Source of the DNA: Flavobacterium sp.
GTDB lineage: Bacteria > Bacteroidota > Bacteroidia > Flavobacteriales > Flavobacteriaceae
Length of the DNA stretch: 21,957 nt
Direction of reading: 5' to 3'
Assembly (NCBI GenBank): GCA_023253295.1
Contig: JALRGZ010000135.1
Coordinates: 1 to 21,957 of the forward strand
Positions 1-7,671 of this stretch are shown piece after piece. Position 1 is the first letter of the stretch, and each line of letters begins with the position of its first letter. Below the pieces are notes generated by a model. That model saw nothing but the letters and a program-made list of their open reading frames with translations. It was not told the DNA's origin and did not search any database. The position numbers were made by a program, and so were the translations under genes.

Positions 1-1
1 A

Positions 2-796
2 GGCTTTCACCAACTTCCAATAATTGCAATCGCAAAAGGAATAAAAAGAAACCAAGGAAATGAAACTTTTTTTTACAATAATAAAGAAACTAAATTAGAA
101 AAAAGTGCCATTAAGTTAGCCCAAAGCGAAAGGGAAGAGGCTTGGCGCGAAATGGCAAAACAAGTGGCACATGAGATTAAAAATCCGCTTACGCCAATGC
201 GTTTAACCGTGCAGAGTTTTCAGCGAAAATTTAATCCTGAAGATCCCAATATTGTCCAGAAAATGAGGGATTATTCAGAAACATTGATTCAGCAAATTGA
301 TACGATGACATCTGTAGCTTCGGCTTTTTCTAATTTTGCTTCGATGCCAGCACAGCAAAATGAAACGCTGAATGTAGTTGCTGTTGTCGAACTGGCTTTG
401 GATATTTTTAATGAAGATCAAATAGTTTTTGAAAGTAGTGCCCCTGAAATAATTTCTAAGATTGATCGAACACAATTAATCCGAATTATCACTAACTTAG
501 TAAAAAATGCCATTCAAGCAATTCCTGAATCACAAGAAGAAAAAAGGGTGGCAGTATCAGTAAAAAAAGAAAAGGATAATGTGTTGATAGAGGTTGAAGA
601 CAATGGAGTAGGTATTAAAGAAGAAGATAAAATCCGAATATTTGAGCCTAAGTTTACTACAAAAAGTAGCGGAATGGGATTGGGATTAGGAATTATAAAG
701 AATATTATTGAAAACTATAAAGGAACAATTGTCTTTGATACTGAATTTGGAAAAGGAACACGTTTTACAGTTGCTCTCCCAATTATTAACTCTTAA
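2..796 (+). CDS. NtrY-like sensor histidine kinase, C-terminal part (5' end outside window)
   Basis: The reading frame is open from base 2, so the gene begins upstream; 264 residues are visible. They hold the transmitter core. The H-box VAHEIKNPLTPM has its phospho-accepting His codon at 170-172 and follows a helix ending AWREMAKQ. The ATP-binding domain has the N-box NLVKNAIQ, the G1 box VEDNGVGI, an F-box FEPKFTTK and the G2 box GMGLGLGI. This H-box with its ALTP-type continuation is typical of the NtrY-like group of membrane sensor kinases. The sensor and membrane segments lie outside the window, so the signal cannot be read, and no partner response regulator is present here. An internal ATG at 152 lies just before the H-box and is not the real start. 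Nine bases separate the stop from the enoyl-CoA hydratase gene, so the two may be co-transcribed. Confidence 0.92.
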   Translation, partial: GFHQLPIIAIAKGIKRNQGNETFFYNNKETKLEKSAIKLAQSEREEAWREMAKQVAHEIKNPLTPMRLTVQSFQRKFNPEDPNIVQKMRDYSETLIQQIDTMTSVASAFSNFASMPAQQNETLNVVAVVELALDIFNEDQIVFESSAPEIISKIDRTQLIRIITNLVKNAIQAIPESQEEKRVAVSVKKEKDNVLIEVEDNGVGIKEEDKIRIFEPKFTTKSSGMGLGLGIIKNIIENYKGTIVFDTEFGKGTRFTVALPIINS

Positions 797-805
797 ATCA
801 ATACC

Positions 806-1588
806 ATGAGCTACAAAAATATTTTGATTGAAAAAGAGCATAATATTGCAACTATTACTATTAATCGTCCGGAAAAATTAAATGCTTTAAATAAACTGAC
901 TATTCAGGAATTGCATCATGCTTTTTCTGAATTGGAACAAAATCAGGATACGCGAGTTATTATTTTGACAGGAAGTGGAGAGAAAGCATTTGTTGCGGGA
1001 GCTGATATTGCTGAGTTTGCCGAATTTTCGGTAGAAGAAGGCATTCAATTATCAGCTCAAGGTCAGGAAACTTTGTTCAATTTTGTTGAAAATCTAAGAG
1101 TCCCTGTTATTGCAGCCATTAATGGATTTGCCCTTGGTGGCGGATTAGAGTTGGCTATGGCTTGTCATATTCGTGTGGCATCTGAAAATGCTAAAATGGG
1201 ACTTCCAGAGGTGTCCTTAGGTGTAATTCCGGGTTATGGAGGTACACAGCGTTTACCACAATTAATTGGTAAAGGACGAGCCTTAGAAATGATTTTAACT
1301 GCAGGTATGATTTCTGCCGAAGAAGCACACAGAGAGGGCTTAGTAAATCATGTGGTAAAACAAGAGGATTTGCTTTCTGTGTGTAATGAAATTGCTCAAA
1401 AAATGATAAAAAATTCCCCTGCAGCCATAGCAATGGCGATTCAGGCGGTGAATGCCAACTTTAAAGAAGGGGAAAATGGTTTTGAAACCGAAATTAAATC
1501 TTTTGGAAGATGTTTTGGAACCGAAGATTTTAAAGAAGGAACGAAAGCCTTTTTAGAAAAAAGAAAAGCCGTTTTTACAGGAGAGTAA
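806..1588 (+). CDS. Enoyl-CoA hydratase (crotonase family)
   Basis: The 260-residue length is normal for a single-domain crotonase. The family adds water to the trans-2,3 double bond of enoyl-CoA thioesters in fatty-acid and related acyl-CoA degradation in the cytoplasm. The oxyanion-hole segments are visible: AFVAGADIAEF near residues 61-71 and NGFALGGGLELAMA near 106-118. Both catalytic glutamates of true hydratases are present, Glu115 in GGGLE and Glu135 in LPEVSLG, 20 residues apart like Glu144 and Glu164 of the rat mitochondrial enzyme. GYGGTQRL and the C-terminal helical region are also intact. These residues favour a hydratase over an isomerase or other crotonase reaction, but chain-length preference cannot be read. 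No other beta-oxidation gene is nearby; its neighbours are a histidine kinase and a small protein of unknown function. Confidence 0.93.
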   Translation: MSYKNILIEKEHNIATITINRPEKLNALNKLTIQELHHAFSELEQNQDTRVIILTGSGEKAFVAGADIAEFAEFSVEEGIQLSAQGQETLFNFVENLRVPVIAAINGFALGGGLELAMACHIRVASENAKMGLPEVSLGVIPGYGGTQRLPQLIGKGRALEMILTAGMISAEEAHREGLVNHVVKQEDLLSVCNEIAQKMIKNSPAAIAMAIQAVNANFKEGENGFETEIKSFGRCFGTEDFKEGTKAFLEKRKAVFTGE

Positions 1589-1599
1589 TTTTGAGTATT

Positions 1600-1666
1600 C
1601 AGTTTGCAGTAGCAGTTCTTAGTTCTCAGTCGCAGTTTACAGTTTACAGAATACAATTTCAGTATT
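1600..1666 (+). repeat. Degenerate 7-base tandem array, consensus YAGTTTA
   Basis: Ten consecutive units of 6 or 7 bases start at 1600, 1607, 1613, 1620, 1627, 1633, 1640, 1647, 1654 and 1660. They read cagtttg, cagtag, cagttct, tagttct, cagtcg, cagttta, cagttta, cagaata, caattt and cagtatt. The array begins 12 bases after the stop of the hydratase gene and fills most of the gap before the next gene. Two other intergenic gaps in the window hold arrays of the same unit length. Confidence 0.75.
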
Positions 1667-1683
1667 AAATAATTAAAAATATA

Positions 1684-2082
1684 ATGTCATACGAGCCCTT
1701 ATTTGCTCTTTTTTGGGAAAGAGTGAAGCAAAGTATAGAAGATAAGACTTTTGCCAAATTAACCCTTGCAAAAACGATTGGAGATACTGAATTAAAGAAT
1801 ATTTATGTTCGTCCGGTTTTGCAGGAAAACGACAGGATGGCAATGTCCATCATTGCGCGTTACAAAACAGAAGAAATAGAAAGTTTTCACAGTTTAGAGG
1901 AAAGTTATCCTATTTTATTTTCCTATATGAACAAGCCTTTTTTAAGTGCCTTGTTGTTTACCAGTGAACAAGATGTGGTTTTTAAATTAAACAAAAAACG
2001 AGCAGGAAGTATTACGGAACAAGCCCCTACTTTTTTGAATCCTTCGGATGTAATTCTGGAAATGAAAGCTAAGGGATTATAA
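1684..2082 (+). CDS. Conserved small cytoplasmic protein of unknown function (132 aa)
   Basis: I cannot assign a function. The protein is soluble, without a signal peptide or membrane segment, and contains no cysteine. It has a helical N-terminus (FWERVKQSIEDKTFAKLTLAK), a segment LKNIYVRPVLQ, a strand-rich middle with ARYKTEEIESF, and a C-terminal FKLNKKRAGSITEQAPTF. From memory, this pattern (TFAKLTL, LKNIYVRPV, a basic FKLNKK stretch) resembles a domain at the N-terminus of some Bacteroidota SAM-dependent methyltransferases. Here no methyltransferase domain follows, so it would be a stand-alone copy. That link is an inference that I could not check. The gene lies between two heptad repeat arrays. 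The ATG at 1684 is the first in frame and gives a good N-terminus. Confidence 0.8.
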   Translation: MSYEPLFALFWERVKQSIEDKTFAKLTLAKTIGDTELKNIYVRPVLQENDRMAMSIIARYKTEEIESFHSLEESYPILFSYMNKPFLSALLFTSEQDVVFKLNKKRAGSITEQAPTFLNPSDVILEMKAKGL

Positions 2083-2085
2083 TTT

Positions 2086-2120
2086 TAGATTACAGATTTT
2101 AGACAGCAGAATTTAGGATA
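2086..2120 (+). repeat. 7-base tandem array, consensus YAGATTT
   Basis: Five units with an exact 7-base step start at 2086, 2093, 2100, 2107 and 2114: tagatta, cagattt, tagacag, cagaatt and taggata. The first base alternates T and C and the next two are AG in every unit. The array starts 3 bases after the stop of the 132-residue gene and ends just before the start of the exported-protein gene at 2130. Confidence 0.7.
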
Positions 2121-2129
2121 AATTTAAAA

Positions 2130-2870
2130 ATGAGAAACATTTTAGTGCTGGTTGTATTCTTTTTTACAACAATTTTTTTGGGACAGGAACAATCAGATAA
2201 GGACATCGTTAATAAGGCAATTCAATTTTTAAAAGTCAATGAAAAGGATTTGTTGAGTGATAAAATATGCTTAAAAGCGATTCCTAATCAAAAAGATAAA
2301 GTGATTGTTCTTTTACCCGTTAAAACAAATATTGATCCTGAATGTGAAGAATGTTTTGATATTGACAACAACATATTGGTTTGGAATAAAAATTCTAATT
2401 CATTTGAAACAAACTACACTAAAAAAGCAGAATGGACTTCGGATGCCTTACGTTTTAGTGAATTAAAGATTGATACAGGGCTTTATTATCTGAATAAAAA
2501 CACCAGAGCTTTTGGGATAAGATACAGTTATAGTGCGAGTTCCAGAGTTGATTTATACACCACTGAAGCAATTAATCTTTACTATTTTAAAAACAATAAA
2601 ATTATTGAAGTGCTGCATGATTTTGAACTTGAAAAATTTAGAGGAGATAATGGTAATGGATGTGAAAATGCGTTATTAGAAAAGTCAAAAAGTATATTCA
2701 TTTTTAGTGATAAATTCACAGATAAATTCAATGACATCACTGTTAAAACTAAGTTTAAAGACTATACGTATGACGATGATTGTGATAAAGAAATCATCAA
2801 AAAAGAAAATACAAAATCAAGTGTTTTAAGATTTGATGAAAAGCAGAAAAAGTATGTTTTAGTCCAATAA
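2130..2870 (+). CDS. Exported protein of unknown function (246 aa)
   Basis: I do not recognise a family. The N-terminus is a classical Sec signal peptide: MRN, a hydrophobic core to about residue 17, and probable cleavage near Gly18-Gln19. No lipobox Cys is present, so the mature protein is probably periplasmic or secreted. The mature part is polar, rich in Lys, Asp and Asn, and has no further membrane segment. It has five cysteines, at 47, 72, 75, 178 and 218. Cys72 and Cys75 form a CxxC-like pair in an acidic DPECEECFD stretch, which could form disulfides or bind metal; this is only suggested by the spacing. Aromatic residues are frequent between residues 118 and 153. The gene follows a heptad repeat array and ends 10 bases before a bidirectional terminator. 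Confidence 0.75.
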   Translation: MRNILVLVVFFFTTIFLGQEQSDKDIVNKAIQFLKVNEKDLLSDKICLKAIPNQKDKVIVLLPVKTNIDPECEECFDIDNNILVWNKNSNSFETNYTKKAEWTSDALRFSELKIDTGLYYLNKNTRAFGIRYSYSASSRVDLYTTEAINLYYFKNNKIIEVLHDFELEKFRGDNGNGCENALLEKSKSIFIFSDKFTDKFNDITVKTKFKDYTYDDDCDKEIIKKENTKSSVLRFDEKQKKYVLVQ

Positions 2871-2880
2871 TAAAAAATAA

Positions 2881-2908
2881 CAAAGCCACTCTGAGAATAG
2901 TGGCTTTG
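2881..2908. terminator. Bidirectional intrinsic terminator
   Basis: A perfect 10-base stem (caaagccact pairs with agtggctttg) encloses the 8-base loop ctgagaat. On the minus strand it is followed by a T-rich run (ttattttttatt); on the plus strand by a weaker cttttcatt. It sits between two convergent genes, 10 bases after the exported-protein gene and 48 bases after the end of the minus-strand efflux operon, so it can serve both. Confidence 0.85.
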
Positions 2909-2956
2909 CTTTTCATTAGGGATGTTTTTTAAAGACTATCAAACTTTAGATGAAAA

Positions 2957-4408
2957 TTAATTCCATCCACCGCCTAATGATTTGTACATATTAACTTTAG
3001 CTGCTAATTGTTCTTTTTTAGTTTCTACTAATTGTAGTTTAGATTCTAAAGCATCACGTTGCGTTAATAAAACTTCCATATAATCGGCTCTGGCGGCACT
3101 AAAAAGTTTATTGGTGATTTCAATAGAGTTCGTCAAAGCTTCCACCTGATGTTCTTTTTGCTCATAGCTTTTCTTCAGGTTTTCAATTTTTGATAAACCA
3201 TTTAATACTTCGATATGAGCATTTAAGATGGTTTTTTCATAATCAAAAACTGCCTGCAATTGTTTGTCATTGGCATTGTAGTAGGTTGCTTTAATTGCAT
3301 TTCTGTTGATTAAAGGTGCTACCATATCGCCAGCTAAACCATACAATAAGGATTCAGGAGTAGAGGTTAGGTATTTTGTTTTAAAAGACTCTAAACCTAC
3401 ACCAGCTCTTAACGTAAATGACGGATAAAAATTTGCTTTAGCAACCTGTGTATCCAGTTTGGCTGCCTGCAATTCATATTCTGCTCGTCTAATGTCAGGA
3501 CGATTAGTTAAGAGCTGAGAAGGAATACCTACATACATTGTATCTATTTCTTTTTCTATAAATTGATCAGAATCACGTGTAATATGTTGAGGTGAACGAC
3601 CAATTAAGAAATTCAGTTTGTTTTCTGTTTCTACAATTTCCTGTTTTACGGAATATAATTCGGCTGTGTTTTTATACACTTCAGCTTCTAATCTCTGAAC
3701 TCCAAGTGCTGTAGCTTTAGCTGCCTGCATTTGCAAACGAATGATTCTTAAGCCATTGTTTTGCAATTCTAAGTTTTGAGTCAGAATGCTTAGCTTATTA
3801 TCTAAAGCCTGTAATTCATAGTAAGAATCAGCAATTTCAGCAATTAAACTGGTTACCATGAAGTTTTTACCTTCTACAGTAGAAAGGTATTCCATTACAG
3901 CTGCTTTTTTAGCATTGCGCAATTTTTTCCAAACGTCCAGTTCCCAGCTTGCAAAAGCTCCAACTTTATAATTTTGTAAGGGTTCCGGGAATTCTTTTCC
4001 GGGTTTAATTTCAGTGTTAGCATCATTAGCACCCTGACTGGTATAACGACCTACTTTTTCTACTTCGGCTGCAGCCTGAATACCTACAAATGGAAGGTAT
4101 TCTCCTTTTCTGGCCTGAATTTCATTCTTAGCCATATCAACCTGTTGTAAAAAGATATTTAATTCCTGATTGTTTACTAAAGCAGTATCTATAAGCGAAG
4201 CTAAATTTTCATCATTAAAAAATGCTTTCCATTTAATTTGAGCCGAATTGGTTGTATCGTTCGAAGCTACATTCTGAAATTGTTCAGGCAAATCCTTTTT
4301 TTCATCGCGTACGGTTCTTGTAGGAACGCAGCTTTGAAAAACCAGGGTAGATAAGGTCAGTCCTAGCACTGACCTTATGTTTATAAATTTGAAAATTGGA
4401 TTATTCAT
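2957..4408 (-). CDS. Outer-membrane channel lipoprotein of an RND efflux system (TolC/OprM/NodT type)
   Basis: This is the outer-membrane exit duct of the tripartite pump encoded by the operon. The 483-residue length and the two related alpha-helical halves, rich in heptad-like Ala, Leu, Asn and Gln, fit the OprM/NodT group. The N-terminus is a lipoprotein signal with lipobox VFQSC and Cys27 as the acylated residue. Family landmarks include KWKAFFNDENLASLIDTAL near the N-terminus, LDVWKKLRNAKKAA, LLTNRPDIRRAEYELQAA in the second half, and a C-terminus ending KSLGGGWN. Its start overlaps the pump gene by 8 bases, so translation is probably coupled. It is the last gene of the operon, and the bidirectional terminator follows. 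Substrate cannot be inferred. Confidence 0.95.
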   Translation of the reverse strand: MNNPIFKFINIRSVLGLTLSTLVFQSCVPTRTVRDEKKDLPEQFQNVASNDTTNSAQIKWKAFFNDENLASLIDTALVNNQELNIFLQQVDMAKNEIQARKGEYLPFVGIQAAAEVEKVGRYTSQGANDANTEIKPGKEFPEPLQNYKVGAFASWELDVWKKLRNAKKAAVMEYLSTVEGKNFMVTSLIAEIADSYYELQALDNKLSILTQNLELQNNGLRIIRLQMQAAKATALGVQRLEAEVYKNTAELYSVKQEIVETENKLNFLIGRSPQHITRDSDQFIEKEIDTMYVGIPSQLLTNRPDIRRAEYELQAAKLDTQVAKANFYPSFTLRAGVGLESFKTKYLTSTPESLLYGLAGDMVAPLINRNAIKATYYNANDKQLQAVFDYEKTILNAHIEVLNGLSKIENLKKSYEQKEHQVEALTNSIEITNKLFSAARADYMEVLLTQRDALESKLQLVETKKEQLAAKVNMYKSLGGGWN

Positions 4409-7400
4409 TGTCTTCCTCTCTTTTCATTAATGTTTTCAATAGTTTGTTCATTTCTTTAAGCTTCAATTTCAGCTTGCTATCGCCTTCGCTGGCTCTCATG
4501 AACTCTTCTGAAGCCGGTTCGTTATGTTCATCCTGGATTAAAGTACGACCGTCACTCATTTTTGCAAATATGTAATACAAACCAGGGATTACAAATACAC
4601 CAAATAGGGTTCCGATAATCATTCCTCCCATTGCAGAACCTCCAATAGTTCGGTTACCAATAGCTCCTGCACCGGTAGCAATAACTAATGGAATTAATCC
4701 GGCGATAAAGGCAAACGATGTCATCAAAATTGGACGGAAACGTAATTTAGCCCCTTCCATTGCCGAATCAACAATACTCATACCCTGAGCCCGTTTCTGG
4801 ACGGCGACTTCTACGATAAGCACGGCATTCTTACCGAGTAATCCGATAAGCATAATGACCCCAATCTGAGCATAAACGTCATTTGATAATCCCATTAATT
4901 GCAATAAGGCAAATGAACCAAAGAATCCAACAGGTAAGGATAGTAATACGGCTAGTGGTAATAAGAAACTTTCGTATTGAGCCGCTAAAACCAGATATAC
5001 GAAAATCAATACTACTCCGAATACATATAAAGCGTCATTTCCTCTGTTTGCCTCATCATAGGATAAACCTTCCCAGGCAATATCGTATCCTCTTGGCAAT
5101 TTTAATTTTGCTACTTCTTTAATAGCATTAATTGCATCGGCACTGGTATATCCTTTAGCTGGTAATCCACGAATGGCAGCTGAATTGTACAAGTTATAAC
5201 GGGTAATTTCATTAGGTCCTAAATGTTTGGTTACTTTCATGAATGAAGAGTAAGGAACCATTTCTCCCGCTTCATTTTTAACAAATAAATTTTCTAAATC
5301 CGAAGGGATTCTTCGGTATTCCGGACCAGCCTGAGTGTATACTTTAAAGAATTGTCCGAATTTGATAAATCCTTGTTCGTAAGTACTACCAATAAGGATA
5401 TTTAAATTATCCATAGCCTTTTTGATAGTTACTCCTTTTTGCATGGCCGCTTTATTGTCAATGTCTAATTTTAATTGCGGATAATTAGCAGAGTAGAAAG
5501 TAAATACTCCGGTTAATTCTTTGCGTTTTTCTAATTCAGCAAGGAAATCATTGTTAACTCTTTGAAATTCCTGATAATCCGTTCCATTCGTTTTATCCAA
5601 TAAACGTAAAGAGAAACCTCCTGATGAACCAAATCCAGGTACTGCCGGTGGTTCAAAATATTCAATTACAGCCCCAAGATTTTTTGATTTATTTTCCAAT
5701 TCTTCCATGATTTCATGTACCGAATGGCTTCTTTCTTCCCAAGGTTTCAAGTTAATCAAACAGGTACCGGCATTCGATCCTCGTCCTTCCGTCATAATTT
5801 CATATCCTGCTAATGAAGATACAGATGATACACCATCTATTTCTTCACAGATTCTTTGTAATTTTTTTGCAACATCATTGGTACGCTCTAAAGTTGTTCC
5901 CGGAGGAGTTTGAATGATAGCATAAATCATCCCCTGATCCTCACTTGGAATAAATCCGGCTGGTAACGCTTGATTTGTAAGATAGGTAGCAACACTAAAT
6001 CCAATTAAGATTCCGAAAGTGATTACCCTTCTGTTTACAATGTGTTTCAAAATGCCAACATAATGCCCTGTAAGTTTTTCAAAACCTCTGTTGAACCAAT
6101 CAATAAAGCGATCAATAGGCGACTTTTTTCTGGCTTCACCGTGATTGTGTTTTAATAACATCGCACAAAGTACAGGAGTAAGTGTCAATGCAACCACTGC
6201 AGAGATGATGATAGATCCTGCCATTGTAATTGAGAATTGGCGATAGAATACCCCAACTGGTCCTGTCATGAACGAAATTGGAATAAATACCGAAACCATT
6301 ACTAAGGTAATCGCAATAATAGCTCCTCCAATTTCACCTAATACTGCTTTAGAAGCTTTGAATGGCGTGAGATGTTCTTCTGCCATTTTTACGTGGACGG
6401 CTTCTACCACCACAATCGCATCATCGACCACAATACCAATCGCCAGTACTAAGGCAAAGAGCGTAATCAGGTTGATCGACAAGCCAAACATTTGCATTAC
6501 AAAGAAAGCACCAATCAAGGAAACAGGTACGGCAATAACCGGAATAAGTGTTGAACGCCAGTCTCCTAAAAACAGGAATACTACGATTGATACCAAAACA
6601 AAGGCATCTCTAAGGGTGTCTAATACCTGTTCGATAGAGGCATCTAAGAAACTCGATACGTCATAACTGATTTTGTAACCCACTCCAGGAGGTAAGTCTT
6701 TTTCCAGTTCTTTTAATTTCGATTTTACTGCTTTGATTACATCGCTACCATTGGTTCCAAGCGTTTGTTTTAAAACGATAGAGGCAGATGGTTTACCGTC
6801 TAAGTTGTCATAGATATCATAAAATTCACTTCCTAATTCTACATTGGCAATATCGCCTAGTTTTATTTCTTCACCATTTGCATTGGCACGAATAATTACA
6901 TCTTTGTATTCTTCAGGAGTAGAATATCTGTCTCTGTATGTTAATACATATTCAAGTGATTGTGATTTTATACCGGAACTTTGTCCAATCCTTCCGGGTC
7001 TTGCCAGAATACTTTGTTCCTGCATGGCTTCCATTACTTCTTCGGCCGAAATATTGTAAGCACGCATACGGTCTGGTTTTAACCAAATACGCATTGCATA
7101 TTTACGGCTACCCAAAATTTGCGCACTGGCAATTCCGTTGATACGTTGTATTTCACGAAGCATGTTCGTATAGGCATAATTGTAAAGGAATTTTTCATCC
7201 ATTTCATGCCCTTTTTTACTGTATAAATCCACATACATCAACATACTTGGTTGTACGGGAGTAATAATTACCCCTTCACGTTGTACCAAATCAGGTAATA
7301 AAGGCATCACCTGGTCGACTCTGGTTTTTACCCTGATAACGGCGACGTTGGGGTCGGTTCCCGGTTCAAAAATAACACGAATGGTTCCTTCTCCGGCACT

Positions 7401-7649
7401 GGTAGCATCAGAAGCGATATAACGCATTCCGGGTACACCATTGATAGCTGTTTCAAGCGGAATTAAGGTCGATTTTACTAATACATCTGAACTCGAACCA
7501 GGATAGGCGATAAAGATGTTTACTGTTGTTGGCGCAATTTCAGGGAATTGTGAAATGGGTAATTGTTTGATAGCAAGCAACCCCATAAAGACAATGATGA
7601 CCGAAATAACAATCGCTAAGACGGGTCTTTGAATAAACTTTTTAAACAT
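4401..7649 (-). CDS. RND multidrug efflux pump, HAE1 family (AcrB/MexB-like)
   Basis: This is the inner-membrane proton/drug antiporter of the operon. Its 1082 residues are slightly more than AcrB. The N-terminus MFKKFIQRPVLAIVIS forms the first transmembrane helix. The proton-relay residues of the family are present: Asp409 and Asp410 in GIVVDDAIVVVE (helix 4), Lys940 in GLLGKNAVLIVE (helix 10), and Arg970 and Thr977 in RFRPILMT (helix 11). The two large periplasmic porter loops lie near residues 35-335 and 560-870. PVGVFYRQF and GSAMGGMIIG are typical segments. The paired acidic residues and the absence of a metal-binding Met triad signature favour the drug-exporting HAE1 branch over CusA-like metal exporters. 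About 50 charged residues (1031-1082, rich in Lys and Glu) form a cytoplasmic tail longer than that of AcrB. The gene starts 22 bases after the adaptor gene ends and overlaps the channel gene by 8 bases. Confidence 0.97.
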   Translation of the reverse strand: MFKKFIQRPVLAIVISVIIVFMGLLAIKQLPISQFPEIAPTTVNIFIAYPGSSSDVLVKSTLIPLETAINGVPGMRYIASDATSAGEGTIRVIFEPGTDPNVAVIRVKTRVDQVMPLLPDLVQREGVIITPVQPSMLMYVDLYSKKGHEMDEKFLYNYAYTNMLREIQRINGIASAQILGSRKYAMRIWLKPDRMRAYNISAEEVMEAMQEQSILARPGRIGQSSGIKSQSLEYVLTYRDRYSTPEEYKDVIIRANANGEEIKLGDIANVELGSEFYDIYDNLDGKPSASIVLKQTLGTNGSDVIKAVKSKLKELEKDLPPGVGYKISYDVSSFLDASIEQVLDTLRDAFVLVSIVVFLFLGDWRSTLIPVIAVPVSLIGAFFVMQMFGLSINLITLFALVLAIGIVVDDAIVVVEAVHVKMAEEHLTPFKASKAVLGEIGGAIIAITLVMVSVFIPISFMTGPVGVFYRQFSITMAGSIIISAVVALTLTPVLCAMLLKHNHGEARKKSPIDRFIDWFNRGFEKLTGHYVGILKHIVNRRVITFGILIGFSVATYLTNQALPAGFIPSEDQGMIYAIIQTPPGTTLERTNDVAKKLQRICEEIDGVSSVSSLAGYEIMTEGRGSNAGTCLINLKPWEERSHSVHEIMEELENKSKNLGAVIEYFEPPAVPGFGSSGGFSLRLLDKTNGTDYQEFQRVNNDFLAELEKRKELTGVFTFYSANYPQLKLDIDNKAAMQKGVTIKKAMDNLNILIGSTYEQGFIKFGQFFKVYTQAGPEYRRIPSDLENLFVKNEAGEMVPYSSFMKVTKHLGPNEITRYNLYNSAAIRGLPAKGYTSADAINAIKEVAKLKLPRGYDIAWEGLSYDEANRGNDALYVFGVVLIFVYLVLAAQYESFLLPLAVLLSLPVGFFGSFALLQLMGLSNDVYAQIGVIMLIGLLGKNAVLIVEVAVQKRAQGMSIVDSAMEGAKLRFRPILMTSFAFIAGLIPLVIATGAGAIGNRTIGGSAMGGMIIGTLFGVFVIPGLYYIFAKMSDGRTLIQDEHNEPASEEFMRASEGDSKLKLKLKEMNKLLKTLMKREEDNE

Positions 7650-7671
7650 TTTGTTGTTTTTTTATGGGTTT

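Noticed and set aside
1600..1666. CRISPR-like repeat array
   Set aside because: Units are only 6-7 bases and have no spacers; no cas gene is present.
6268..6666. Open frame of 132 codons on the plus strand inside the RND pump gene
   Set aside because: It is antisense to a pump gene with intact family motifs. Its composition is rich in Ile, Thr and Ser, as expected from reading the reverse complement of membrane-helix codons, and it has no family features.
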